Positions 1 to 10,874 of a stretch of 64,000 nt of DNA are shown one piece after another. Numbering within the stretch: position 1 is the stretch's first letter; each line of letters opens with the position of its first letter. The notes under the pieces were generated by a model, which saw nothing but the letters and a program-made list of their open reading frames with translations, was not told where the DNA came from and searched no databases. The position numbers and the translations under genes are program-made. Source of the stretch: Emiliania huxleyi CCMP1516 (taxonomy: Eukaryota > Haptophyta > Isochrysidales > Noelaerhabdaceae); contig NW_005200600.1 of NCBI RefSeq assembly GCF_000372725.1, positions 980,569 to 1,044,568 of the forward strand, given 5' to 3'.

Positions 1-441
1 CATGCCAGCGGCGTCATGACGCTTCCGCCTGCTGGCTTGGGCGCGCGGGGCCGCCCGCTAGGCTTCGGGGACGCACGAGACGACTCGAACTTCCCCGCGT
101 TCTGTTCATGCCTTGACGTGTGAGCGTAGCGTGAAGAGGCGGTGCCCCTGCGCGTTTCGAATAGGACGTCCGTGCACTCCAAGTCCGTTTCTATCTCGTT
201 CGAACGTTCCCATTCCCTATTAGTTCGCCCGCAGCGCCTGGGCCTGCGCGCACAGGCGCATTTTGTATCCGAGGACCGAGCACAGTGTTGTGTTTTCGAT
301 CCGTTTCGTGTCCCCTGTTCCCCTTGACGGACGAAATCTGTGTCGTTTGTGCCCTCTCCTTTCTCGCAGAGTATTAGCGCTGGAAGCGCTGCGGTCGGCG
401 TTCGCTGCGCGTGTCGCCGGCGGTTTTTCAAGTAAGAAGAC
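1..441. other. No gene recognised
   Basis: Short open frames here have no recognisable family and no supporting context. The right edge is set by the stop codon of the leucine-rich-repeat gene on the minus strand. Upstream sequence of a neighbouring gene may lie outside the window. Confidence 0.5.
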
Positions 442-2492
442 TCAGGTCGCCGTGAGGTCCGCAAACTCGCTCTCGAACTCCTCGCGGTCTCGCTGGCGCG
501 CGGCACCGTCCAAGCCGTAAGAGTCGAGCCGGATCTGCGCCCGCTCTAGCCAGCCGAGGAGCAGGGGGCGGCAGCGCTTGTACGCGAGCACGCCTTGGTA
601 GAGGAGCCGGAGCCGCTCCTGGGCGCGCATTCGAGCTGGCGAAAGACGGAGGACGGTGGTGGTTGGGCAGAAGGCGACCAGCTTCACCATCTCCGCCGTG
701 CCGTCGAGGTCCTAGGGAGTAGGGGCGCGGGCGGTCGACGGCTGTCCGCTCCAGGCAGCAGGGGTGTAGAGGGCGCGGCTGGGCGAGGCGAGGCGGCGAG
801 GGCAAAGGCGAGGGCGCGCGCACATTAGCGTCTGCGTCGAGAGGGAGGGTGGCTGTGGCGAGGGAGGAGCAGCCGCCGAAGGCCTGGTAGCCCAAGTTCT
901 GGAGCTGTGCGAGGCGGGAGTTGTGCGCGGGGAAGGTGAGCCGGCGGAGGGAGGAGCAGTCGAAGAAGGCGTGCCTGAGCTCGCAAGCGCGCGAAGCGTG
1001 AGAAGGAGATGCGTTTGAGGGGCGGTCGGAGACTGGAGAGAGCTCCTTCCGATGCACTCGAGCCCGTCCGGGAGGGCGACGGAGGAGAGGGAGGTGCAGC
1101 GCAGGAAGGCGTCCTGTTCACAGCCATCGGTGTGAAGAGGCGCTGCTCACAGCCAAGAGGAGGCGCGCGACTGCTGGGGGCAGCGTCTCCTCGTCAATAC
1201 GGACCAGGCTGCCTAGAGGAGGGAGCACACGGGCGAGCTGAGGCAGCGGGAGTACATAGCACAACAAGGGGCCCGGGTACGGCGGAGTACAGCTGAACAC
1301 AGTTCACACACGTGCCCCCTCGAGCGCTGATCGAGCGCTGCTCGGAAGAGCGGGGAGTGGTGGTTGGACTTGTGTTTGGCATCTGGGGAGAGGCTGCTGG
1401 GGAGGCGCAGCTCGGCGAGGGAGGAGCAGTCGCGGAAGCAGCCGGGCCCGATGGAAGAGACCTGTTCACAGCCGCCGAGCGACTGTGAAGCGGCGCTCCT
1501 CACGGCGGTCGCGGGAAGAGGGCGGAGGGGGAGCCCGACCCCGTCGGGGATCGCGACGGAGGCGAGGGAGGTGCAGTAGTAGAAGGCGGTCTTGCCGAGG
1601 TAGGTCAGGCCTGCTGTCGGTGACGGGCGTGAAGAGACGCTGTTCGCAGCGAGGGTGTTGCCGAGGGCTAGGCGAGGCCGGCGGGGAGGGCGACGGAGGC
1701 GAGGGAAGAGCAGTTGATGAAGGCGCCTGTTCACAGAGCGAGGCGTGAAGAGGCGCTCTTTAGAGGGGGGGGGGAGAGGGAGGAGTGGCAGGAGCAGCGC
1801 CGTCGCCGATGGAGGCGAGGCTGGCGGGGAAGGCGACGGAGGTGAGGGAGGAGCAGCAGTGGAAGGAGTGGTTGCCTGTGTCCAGTAGTGCGAGGCGTGA
1901 AGAGAAGCGGCGGCAGGCCGAAGCAGCCAGCAGAGAGGAGGGTGCCGATGGAGGCGAGGCCGGCGGGGAGGGGCAGGGAGGCGAGGGAGGAGCAGCCGTC
2001 GAAGGCGGCCGTGCCGATGGAGACGAGGCTGGCGGGGAGGGTGACGCTGCTGAGGGAGGAGCAGCAATAGAAGGCCCCGACCTCGACGCAACACAGGGCC
2101 GGAGGGAGGGAGAGAGAGGCCAGCGAGGCGCAGTAGCGGAAGGCGTAGGCGCCGACCAAGGCGAGGCCGGCGGGGAGTTCGATGGAGGCGAGAGAGGAGC
2201 ACCCGTCAAAGGCGTGGCGGCCGACAGAGGTGAGGCCGTCAGGGAGTTGGATCGAGGCAAGCGAAGTGCAGCCGTCGAACGCTCGGTCACCGATCGAGAC
2301 GAGGCTGCTCGGGCAGGTGACGGAGGCGAGAGACTTGCACTCGAGGAAAGCACGGGAGCTAAGGTGGGTGAGGCCGTCGGGCAGTGTCGCGTGGCCAGCA
2401 GTGATCGTGACTTGCCAGCCCTCGGCAGGGGACCCGACCGTCCACGGGTGGTAGAGCGCCGCTTCGCGAGTCGGGTGGTCGTTAGCGGACAT
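442..2492 (-). CDS. BspA-like leucine-rich-repeat protein, multi-exon
   Basis: The start is taken at MSANDHPTRE (2492); an in-frame ATG at 2516 is an alternative. After about 40 residues come BspA/TpLRR repeats of about 23 residues with the pattern SLxSIGxxAFxxCxSLASVxLPxGL. At least nine units are visible. The C-terminal exon (442-711) encodes a non-repeat tail starting near DLDGTAEMVKLVAFCPT and ending in an acidic stretch. Introns that restore the repeat register are 1876-1945, 1727-1800, 1611-1678, 1462-1539, 1213-1397 and probably 1114-1189. Most have GC donors; the last appears to begin with GA. There is roughly one intron per repeat unit, so exons are only about 25-75 bp. The family is expanded in protists and bacteria and usually mediates protein-protein or surface interactions; the role here is unknown. 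No signal peptide or membrane anchor is evident. The family call is firm, but the exact exon set near 720-1110 is uncertain. Confidence 0.8.
1611..1678 (-). mobile_element. Introner-like GC-AG intron in the LRR gene
   Basis: This is a 68 bp intron. Splicing joins PAG to LTYLGKTAF, restoring the LRR repeat. The first about 22 nt of the intron (GCCTCGCCTAGCC then TCGGCAACAC) mimic the first 22 nt of the next exon (GCCTGACCTACC then TCGGCAAGAC). That is a target-site-duplication-like direct repeat. The interior carries the CTCTTCACGCC motif shared with other introns in the window. Confidence 0.75.
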
Positions 2493-2688
2493 GCTCGCAA
2501 AAGAATTTTCTTGCAAAGGGAATGGCGGAACTGCCCGTCAGATATGTCGGAATTGTCGGAGAATAGCGACTAGCACACCTCTGAGTCCCAGAAACCCGAG
2601 GAGTCACACAGCCCACCTGTGTGATGCACGCCCTGCGAGCGGGGCGGGGTGCGCACTGTCCCTCTGTGTTCGTGTGCGTCGCCCAACA
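2493..2688. other. Putative promoter-side spacer of the LRR gene
   Basis: This short spacer lies upstream of the minus-strand LRR gene. No TATA-like or other clear motif was recognised. It runs into dispersed repeat A. Confidence 0.3.
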
Positions 2689-3152
2689 GCACCCTCTCTT
2701 TTCCTCTCTATTTTCCCGGGGAAACCATCAAATTTTCCGGGCCGCTCTGAGCCGAGTCTGAGGCTGGTTTGGGCCCAAAATCAGCCAAATCGGCAAAATA
2801 CCGGGTATTCTGCGGGTATACCTGGAAAACCCCGGGTATACCTGGAAAATCCCCTGCGACCGCCTGGGTATCGTGCCGATTTCCTCAATTTTGCCTCAGA
2901 TTTTGCCCCAGACCAGCTCTCAGACTCAGGGAAACTCGCGAGTTTCCAGAATGGAGCACCAAACACCCTCTGTTTTCCCTGGAAATTTCCGGAAACGCAA
3001 AGTGCTGGGCCGCTACTGTTTTCCTTTTTGTTTGCCGGAAAAGCTTGTAATAAATAAATAAATACAACGGACACGCCAAACGAGGGGTGGGAGAAGGACA
3101 GGGTCCCCACCTGCACAAGCAGGATCTTGTAGGAAAAGCTTGTGCAGGCCAA
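2689..3152. repeat. Dispersed repeat A, copy 1 (interrupted)
   Basis: This is a near-identical copy of the segment at 44489-44854. Both begin at ACCCTCTCTTTTCC-like sequence and end at GCAGGCCAA. They contain GGGTATACCTGGAAAA units and AAATTTTCCGGG. Copy 1 is interrupted at 3049-3131 by a small retroposon flanked by a 12-bp duplication. Copy 2 preserves the empty site. A diverged inverted part-copy is at about 28810-29000. No coding capacity is evident. Confidence 0.9.
3049..3131 (-). mobile_element. 5'-truncated retroposon insertion (83 bp)
   Basis: The insertion is flanked by perfect duplications of GGAAAAGCTTGT (3037-3048 and 3132-3143). On the minus strand it ends with GTGTCCGTTGTATTTATTTA, that is, an ATTT-type tail next to the duplication. 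The same GTGTCCGTTTTATTTATT end is shared by elements at 16680-16722, 25466-26867 and 33689-33722. The uninterrupted site is present at about 44834-44845. Confidence 0.88.
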
Positions 3153-3181
3153 TCGCCGCGAGGCCTAAAATTTTAGGTGAT

Positions 3182-3676
3182 ATGGCGCTGAAGGCGGCGA
3201 TAGCTCGCAAGGCTGCTGCTGAGGCCGCTTCGCGGCGGGAGGCTGGCCCGGCCGCCCAAGCTGCACCCGCGCCGGCAGTGATCACGGCGGGCGCGCCTGC
3301 GCCTGCCCAACCAGCGGAGGGTGCGTTCGCGGTGAAGCGTGGATTTCTCGAAGGAGAGGTGACGCTTTATCCAGACGGGTCCAGGGAGGCGCAGACCAGA
3401 CGTTCCAGGTTCGCGCTCCGCTCGCTTGATGACCGATATGTCGTGGCAGCCGACTTTGCAGACTTCTCGGGTGCGGTCGGCAAGGAGGATTTCGACGTTG
3501 CGCTCGAAGGTTGCGCGCTTCGCATCCGAGGCAGCAAGACCGGCCCGGCGCACGCGCTGCTGGTCGGCCTCGACGAAAGAGTCGCGCTGCCATCCGATGC
3601 GGACGTTGGCCGTATCGAGGCGTCGTTCGAGGCGCGAACCCTGCGCATCACGGTGCCGCGTTTGGGGCAAGCCTAA
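3182..3676 (+). CDS. Small heat-shock protein (Hsp20/alpha-crystallin domain)
   Basis: This single-exon gene encodes 164 residues. An Ala/Pro-rich N-terminal arm of about 65 residues precedes an alpha-crystallin-like domain. The domain reads SRFALRSLDDRYVVAADFADFSGAV, then FDVALEGCALRIRG, and ends in FEARTLRITVPRLGQA. That is the usual beta-strand order (xxDxYVVxADF, LxIxG, FxxxLRITVP). Members are ATP-independent holdases that bind unfolding proteins. The start at 3182 is preferred because the upstream in-frame ATG at 3140 lies inside the duplicated end of a retroposon. There is no obvious targeting peptide and no C-terminal IxI motif. The gene starts only about 30 bp after repeat A, so its promoter may have been remodelled by that insertion. 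Confidence 0.75.
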   Translation: MALKAAIARKAAAEAASRREAGPAAQAAPAPAVITAGAPAPAQPAEGAFAVKRGFLEGEVTLYPDGSREAQTRRSRFALRSLDDRYVVAADFADFSGAVGKEDFDVALEGCALRIRGSKTGPAHALLVGLDERVALPSDADVGRIEASFEARTLRITVPRLGQA

Positions 3677-4067
3677 CGCTGGCGTGCCGCCTGCCATGAG
3701 ACACATCTATCTAGATTTCGTTCTACTACACGAGTACTTGTGCGGTATTGCGCCTGCTAGACGCGCGCGTACGTAGTCGATCACAGAACATTGTGAGGGC
3801 GAGAGGGGGATGGTCTAAACAAGGTCGACGCCGAGCTGGCGACGAGAGGCCAGAGCGCGCACATGTGTGAGAGCGCCGCGAATGCGCGATGCGCGAAAAT
3901 CATTGCGCCCCAAAAGCGCCAGAGCCGCGGCCCGCGCCCCGCGGCCTGTGCGCGCGGCAGCGCGGAGTGCTCTCATGCACATGCCGAGATGTTGTACAGC
4001 GCGGACGACACACCCAGCCACAGAGCCGGGGGGCGGGGGGGCGCGCATAGAGTCCATGTAGAAGCCG
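3677..4067. other. Intergenic, nothing recognised
   Basis: This is the convergent spacer between the Hsp20 gene (+) and the glycosyltransferase gene (-). No repeat or motif stands out beyond a G-run near 4028-4038. Confidence 0.4.
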
Positions 4068-7000
4068 TCACCGGGGTTCGACGACGCGAAACTCGAGGAG
4101 CTCAGAGTCGACAAAGTCGATGGGGAGGGTCAGGATGGCGGACTCGCAGTCCTGCACGCCGTACGGCAGCTGGACGCTCGACCCGTCCTCGGTCAACAGC
4201 GCATTCATGACGAACTGCACCCCCTCGCAGAGCGGCCGCGTGCCGTTGCGAGAGAGCGGGTGGCGGCGGAGGTCTTCGACGCTCGAGAAGCACAGGTCGC
4301 GCGAGTGCCGCTCCATGCGCAGGGTGCTTTCGTTGAGGAGGAAGAAGGCGTGACGGTACGAGCCGCCGTACTGGTACTCGCTCGAGTGCCTATGGCGGTC
4401 GCGCAGCGCTTACCGCAGCCGCGTCCGTGGGGCCGCCAGTGGGGTCGCTCGTTGCGGCCTCTCGAGCCACTCGCCCTCGATCGCCTCCAGGGCGACCTGC
4501 CAAAGAGGGAGGATTTCAATGGCGGTGGCGGATGTGACGGCGGCGGGCGGATGTGAGGGCGGGAGCGAGGGGCTTGGCGAGGCTGCCTGGTCGCCGTCGG
4601 AGTAGTGTGTGTGGCCGATGCCGAGCCTACGGGAGCCACGCCACGCTGTGCAACAATCGTGTCGCGCTTCGCCGCGGCAGCGTCCCGCGAGCGACACCAG
4701 CCGCCGAGGCTCTCGACAAAGAGGGGGTGGATCGAGTTGTGCATGTGGCTCGAGAAGGAGGGCGGCACCGGGTGGCGGATGGCGCGGCGACCGTCGCGCA
4801 GTGAGCGCAAGTGGAGCGCGGGCGCGATGTCGATTAGCTCGTAGAGCAGCTCGCCTATCGGACGCTTCCAGGACAAGTCATGCGTAATGCCACGCGATGA
4901 GATGGCGACCGGCGAGTGGAGCAAGCGCTCGCCCCCCCGCGCGAGGATGCCCGCGTTGCGCTCGGCACCTGTGAGGCGGGGCGGGGCGGAGAGAGGCGAG
5001 CTTTGCACGCGACCCGTCATTGGCGAGGCAGTGCGAGAGAGCCGGCGCTGCACGCCACACGCTGGCTGCGGGCACGGCTGCGGGCCGGCGCACCCATCTT
5101 GAGCGCACCGCCATGGACGTGGGTGTCGTAGAGGACCGCAGTGGGGGTATCTCCCGCGCGCTGCGCCAAGAGCCCCCAGCCGCCAAACGTGTCTGCCCCG
5201 AGCAGGCGCGTACCAGGGCCCGGAGCCTGGCCGAGCCGGCGCCCATCACCGCCGGTGCACCCGTCCTTCCGACGACCCTCTGCCTGGCCCCGCCGCTCCC
5301 AGTGGCGCGCAACCTTCTTCCAGTTGCATGAGGTCAGCGCCCCCCCGCAGTAGGCCCAGAGCAGGTCCTTATACCGCTGCACGTAGCAGCTGTACTCGAG
5401 CTCGAGGCCGGTCGCCGCCTTTGTTGCTCTCCTCGGCCCCTCTACTCCGCCCGCAGGGCGATGCCCCGCCGCAGAGGCGCCCTGCAGCAGCGCGATGCCC
5501 TGCGATGCATTCTTCCCGATGTGCCGCAGCGCTGCGTTGGCGAGCTCGCGGTCGCGGAAGAGCGTGAGCCGTCCCGCCCAAGTGCCAAGGCACGCGCCTG
5601 AGCGACACGTCACAGACATCTCATCCTCTCTCCTCGTTCGGTTTGTACCGCTCACACGTTATAGCACGCGCCCTTGTCCTGCACAGCGTCAGCCATGTAC
5701 GAGCTGTATGTGGCGATGATGGCGCCAGAGGGCGGCTGCTCCTCGCCAAGCAGCCTCAGGTCGGTCACTTGCAGGAGGCCTGTGAGGGAGGGCCCGTCCA
5801 GCGGAGGCGAAAAGGGGCTGGCATCCGCGTCTAAGGGCGCACCCGCCGCGCAGCGCCCGCCGTAGAGCAGCATCCGCGTTATGACCCGGAATTTCTTGTC
5901 GAGCAGGATCATCCGCGTGGACGACATGTTGTGCGTGCGCCTCCTCCCTCCGAGGTCGTAGCGTCCGTCACGCACCGGGTTGATCGCCACCAGGCTGTGA
6001 GGACGCGCGATGGCGGGCATGAGGGGCGAAGCGGGGAGTGGAGATTCCGTACTTGACGGCGTGCGCCTGTTGCGGCACGAGACACGATTGTTGAAGATTT
6101 CGTACCGTTCGGAGGCCAGGTAGCGTGCCTATGGAAGTACCAGGACATGTCATGGACGCGTCCTTGACGCAGAAGTACCGCTCGGAGACCACGGGCGCGC
6201 ACTGCCGACCAGCCGTGCTGCTCGCGGATCCAAGTGGGCGCGTGGATGATGGATGGATTGAACCCTAGCCCCGGTAGCCGAGCGGTGGTGCAGGCGACGT
6301 TGCCGCGCGGCGCTTTGCTCGCCTCGGCACCGCTCACCGCCTCGCAAGCGAGCACCATCGGGCACACGGAGCCAGGAGTGCCCAGCGCGGAGCAATCGCT
6401 TGGACACTCGCCGGTGGCATTGGCCGCGCCAGCGAGGCTCTTGCACGCTGCCTCGTACTGCCCTTCCCGGTAGACGAACGGCGAATTGAGGCACTCTTTT
6501 TGGCGGCCCTCCGCCCGCCCCCTGTCGTCCCAGTGCCGCGCAACCTTTCGCCAGTTGCACAAAGCCAAGTCACCGTTGCAGTACGCGTGCAGGAGATCCT
6601 TGTGCCGCTGCACGTAGCACGTGTACTCGCGCTGGAGGACACCACCAACTCGCACCGGTGGGTTCGCCGTCGAGCCATGCGAGCTCGCCTGCGGTCTAAG
6701 GTTGGCCGGCTGGGGAGCTGCCGCACTTGCCGCCGCGCCACCCAGCGCAGACGCGGCACGCGAAGGAAGCCTCGCAATGGCGGCAACTGCTCTCGACGCC
6801 GCCGCGAGCACCGTCTCTGCTGTTGACCGGGCACCAGTGGCCTGGTTGCACCCCTTGCTGCGGCCCTCTGCGCGCCCGCTGCGCTCCCAGTGCCTCGCAA
6901 CCTTGCGCCAGTTGCAGGAGGCGAGCTTGCCGTCGCAGTACGCGCGCAGCAGGTCGGCGTACCTCTGCACGTAGCACCTGTACTCGCGCGTGAGGCCCGC

Positions 7001-8149
7001 AGTGCCCCGCGCGCTGCCCTCCGGCGCAGGCGGAGCGGAGAGTTCGCGGCACACCGCGCCCATCCAGGGCGGGGAGGGAGCGGTGGCACCCGACAAGCAG
7101 TGGTAGCAGACGTCTCCACCGCCGCTGCGAATGTACTGCTGGCGGTCGAGGTCGACCGGCCTCCACCGCTCGACGGCGGTAGCCAGCACCGATTGTCTTG
7201 TCGCCTTGGGCCACGCACGGTACGGCACGCCGCCTCGCTGAAACTCGAGCCACGCCCAGTCCTCTGCTGCGGCGCCCGGCCGCGGCTGCGAGTCGTCCTG
7301 GTAGAAACGACCCCAGCCGCGCGAGTCGTGCTTGACGTGCAGGCGCCACTTGCGCGCCAGGTATACCGCCGTGCAGGCGCGCCGGCCCATTGCCCTCAGC
7401 ATCTCCATATCCGCAGCCGGCAGCTGGTCGTGTCCAGTGTGCTTGGCCGCGTGCACAAAACTCGCCTCGCGCACGCGTAGGTCGGGGACGCCGAGGAGCG
7501 CGAGCCGGATCGTCATGTCGTCGTCCTCGTAGTAGGGAGGGAATATGTTCTCGTCAAAGTAGCCCGCCCGCTCCACAACGCCGCGGCTAAAGGCGAAGAG
7601 CGACCAGTTGCCGCCGCTGTGCCGGCCAGACTGCTTGTTTGGCATGGAGGCGCGAAGCGCAGGATACAGATTGCTTGAGGGTACTCGATCCTTCAAGAGC
7701 CTCTGCATGACGGCGCTGTGGAAGGCGTGGAGGGCCCAGGGGGAGAAAGAGACGTCGTCGTTGGCGACAATGACGTACGGCGCACCCAGACCAAAGCCGT
7801 GGCGCAGAATTGCATTCCACGCGACTGCGCATCCCTCATTGCGTGCCCACTGCAGCACATGCACTTCTCTGACGAGCGGGTGGCGCGCGGCACACACCTG
7901 CAGCTGCGTTGCGTTTGCGTGCGGTGACGGATTCTCTGGGGCTTCGAGCCACACCGGCACTGGCCTGTCTTGGCAGCTACCTTTGATGTGCTCGGCCACG
8001 GCGAGGCTCACCTCTGCGCTCAATCCGTTTTCCGCGAGAATGAAGGTGGAGTAGACGGCAGTGTCGATCGAGCGCCACTGCGCGATCAGCTCGTGCGCCT
8101 TGCGGAACGCAACTGTTCCCATGACCGGCAGGCCTACCTGCGAAGACAT
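4068..8149 (-). CDS. Family-2-like glycosyltransferase with CYVQRY repeats and GH130-like domain, multi-exon
   Basis: The probable start is MSSQVGLPVMG at 8149. The first module (about 8100-7230) looks like a GT2/rhamnosyltransferase-type domain. It has a donor-binding VANDDVSFSP motif, then GGNWSLFAFSRGVVERAG and YYEDDDMTIRL acceptor-side acidic residues. Next come copies of a Cys-rich repeat of about 47 residues (CYVQRYxDLLxAYC, CNWRKVARHWE, GRAEGR) at 6846-6988, 6490-6633 and 5258-5402. The C-terminal parts (about 6490-5655 and 5100-4068) include GFNPSII, LGIGHTHY, SYRHAFF, LCEGVQFVMNALL and YGVQDCESAIL. These resemble GH130-like / beta-mannosyl enzyme cores. The arrangement suggests a Golgi enzyme acting on cell-surface glycan, but this is inference. 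The third repeat appears to be inserted inside the GH130-like part. Exon joins are not all resolved, and two adjacent genes (8149-5652 and 5650-4068) remain possible. Confidence 0.6.
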
Positions 8150-9907
8150 CCTCGGCCGGGCTGGGACGTCGCGACGTGGAAGGCTAAGCAAGTCTTCCGG
8201 CGGCCATGAGGGACTGCATACCGGTAAGCCGTAGTGTGTGTGTCCGCTTCCGGCCCCCCCCAACGGGGGCTCGGGGGGGGGCGGGCTTCGAGTGAGGAGG
8301 GTGGAGGTAGCGCGCAGAGTACATGAGCGACTTGCACACGATGCAAGCACATTCCCACCGCCTTGCATAGTACACGCGTTGGGCGGCGTGCTCGATGTGT
8401 GTGTTCTGTCTGTGTACCGCCAGCGTGATGGGAGAGAGAGTGATGGTGAGCTCTTTCGTCGATTTTGTTCGATGATCGTTGTACATTGACGGCACCATGT
8501 TGTGGTACGGTAGGACAGCCCACCGTACACTTACACGTGTCGACCGAGGTGTCGTGACCTCGCTCGACTTCGAGTACTTCGACTCGCTACTCGTCTACCC
8601 CTCTGCTCTATAAAGGAATTTTTCACAATACCGTCCCGTTTGCTGTTCACAGCTAGGGACGGCCTCTGCGGCAAAGTCAAACCACCCCACCACCCACCGT
8701 CTCCCTCCCTCCCACCCTACCGCAGAAACCTTCGGCTCCCGCTCAGAGGCGCGCCGCGCCCGTGCGATGCGCCGAGGCGGCGCCGAGGCCGGCGCCTTGC
8801 ACCCGGCCCGCGGTCGGCACCGCCTCGCCCCACAACTGACCGCCCTGCGGCCCCTGCGCAGGCGTGCCGCAGGCGTCGCTCAAAAAGCGACGGCCGGGTG
8901 TGGGCTGCGTCCCTTGCCCCGTCACCCGCCGCGCCCTCGCCCGCGCCGGCCGCCTCACCGCGCACGGAGCGCTCGGCTGCTCGCCGCCGCCGCCGCGCGT
9001 CCCGCGCCGCCACGCTTGCCCCCCCTTGCCGGACGCGCGCTCTGTGCAGCGGCGCAGAGCGCGCGTCTCTGGCACAGCAGCGGTCGCTGCTCCGCCCCTC
9101 CGTCGCGCGCGCCGCGCGCGCGCTGCCGCCGCCGCCGCCGCCGCCCCCTCCTCGCCGTCTTCCCCACCCCTACCCTCTGTTGCGCGCACGCGCGCGCCGC
9201 GCGCTGCGCGCCCCCGCCCCCGCCCCCGCCCCCGCCCCCGCCCCCGCCCCCGCTCCCAAGCGCCCCTTCCCCGGTGGGTGTGCGTAGAAGTGGAACCGAT
9301 CGAGAGGTGGCAGAAGCCGCCGTGTGTGACACATATTGCGGCAGGTGAGTGAGACAGAGCCCCGGTGCGCCGCCGAGACAGAGCCCCGCACTTGGAGCAC
9401 TTGGAGTGCAGTCGGCAACCTCACATCCAGGGCCGGTGAGCTGAGAAGCGCATCCAGCGGGCCGGATGATCGGCATCGTCGCGTCGTTCTCTTCTGCCTC
9501 GTCCTGCGGCGCCGCCGCCTGCCGGCCGGTCCCTTGTAGATGTCCCCAAGATTCTTGTGCGCACCAAGCATTCTTTTTCTGTGGTGTGCCGGTGATAGTA
9601 CTAGCACGCGCCAGTTCGCACCTGTGTCGAGCCTGTCTGCTGTGAGAGAGAGTCGGGTGTGTAAATTCTTTTTCTGCCCCCCCCCCCCCGGTTGTCTGGC
9701 GAGTAGAGGCACACGCACGCTCTCTCGAGGTCTCTTGGAGCAGAGCCCCGGCGAGCCCTCGAAAGAGCCCAATGAAAGAACCCAATGGGTCCTCGGAGAG
9801 GGTACCCTGGGTGGGCGGGGCGTCTACTCGCCAGCCCGGTTGTAGAGCTCTATCTAGGTTGTCGCACGCGAAGAGTGCCGCGTCTAGTTGTCTAGGTCGG
9901 CTCATTC
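8150..9907. other. Long intergenic region, low complexity
   Basis: No convincing gene was found. It holds a C-run/G-run inverted repeat (8257-8285), a TATA-like CTCTATAAAGG at about 8605, CCG/GCC runs (9130-9150), and a CCCCCG microsatellite at 9208-9250. The first about 150 bp are the presumed upstream region of the glycosyltransferase gene. The right end is upstream of the riboflavin kinase gene. Long open frames across 8640-9350 exist only because the sequence is G+C-biased. Confidence 0.5.
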
Positions 9908-10874
9908 ATGTTGGCGCTTGTCGCCTGCTCCGCCTCGCCGACGCGGCTGGCCACGCCCGTTCGTGCACGAGTGAGAATGGGCTCATCGGCCGAGGCTCGG
10001 GCCGTCCAGCCGCTCCCTGCCCTGCCCGCGCTGAGCGGGCCGGTTCTGCAGGGCTACGGGCGTGGCTCCGCCAAGCTCGGCTTCCCGACAGCCAACCTGC
10101 CGTGCTCGCTCTTCCAGGACCGACTCGTCCAGCTGGAGAGAGGCGTCTACTTAGGCTGGGCCGCACTCGGCGGCGACGTGCGAAAGCGAGCCGCCGCCTG
10201 AGTCACTCGACCCTCCGCTGCCACCGTGTGGCCAGCCTCGTCGCCGCCCCGCCCAGGTGCGTCGCCAACATCGGCATCTCCCCGTCCTTCGTCGGCGAGG
10301 AGAACGCCGAGACCATCGTCGAGGCGCATGTCATCGCGGAGGTGTAGCCAGAAGATGCGCCTCCCTCAAACCTCCTCGGCTGACGCGCCTCACGGTGTTT
10401 GCGGCGTTTTCGGCAGGACGCGCCGCTGCCCGCCGACTTTTACGGCGAGACACTCCGACTGCTCCTGCTCGGCTTCGTGCGGCCCGAGCGAAAGTTTGAT
10501 TTCACAAACGGCGCTTCTGAGACACTTCTGAGACAATACCGCGGCGGCGCATAGCCTCTCTCTCCTGCGGGGCTCGTGAGCCAAGCACCCCCCGCCGCCA
10601 CAGGCCCGGGGGAACTCATCGCCGCGATCGGCGCCGACGTTGCTCGCGCTAGATGCGACGCCCTCCCTGCTCCGCCCGCGCGCTCTTCCAGCCCACGACA
10701 AGCCATCCGCACCCCGCCCCCTAGCCCTACCCTCCCCCCCTGCCACCTGCACGCCGCGTGCAGGTGGCAACCGCGACGGCAGAGCTGGACCGCCCTCCCT
10801 TCGCGGCGTACCGCGACAGCGCATGGCTCACCGCCCCGTCCGGGGAGCCGAGCTTTGACTTGCTCGATCCTTGA
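9908..10874 (+). CDS. Riboflavin kinase (flavokinase), five exons
   Basis: The enzyme phosphorylates riboflavin with ATP to give FMN. Exon 1 holds GPVLQGYGRGSAKLGFPTAN, the conserved nucleotide/Mg2+ loop with PTAN. It then runs to GVYLGWAALGG. Exon 2 gives CVANIGISPSF and ENAETIVEAHVIAE, which includes the catalytic-Glu region. Exon 3 gives DFYGETLRLLLLGFVRPERKF. Later exons give PGELIAAIGADVARARCD and LDRPPFAAYRD, ending PSFDLLDP. Introns that restore the fold are 10180-10256 (GC donor), 10342-10416 (GT) and 10511-10603 (GC). One more lies at about 10663-10785 and its borders are uncertain. It is a stand-alone kinase, not the bacterial bifunctional RibF. The N-terminal about 35 residues are Ala/Arg-rich and may be a targeting or disordered segment. 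No downstream partner gene is linked to it. Confidence 0.88.

Noticed and set aside
8640..9905. Long Pro/Arg-rich frames on both strands
   Set aside because: They are composition artefacts of GCC and CCCCCG runs with no conserved domain; frames disagree on both strands.
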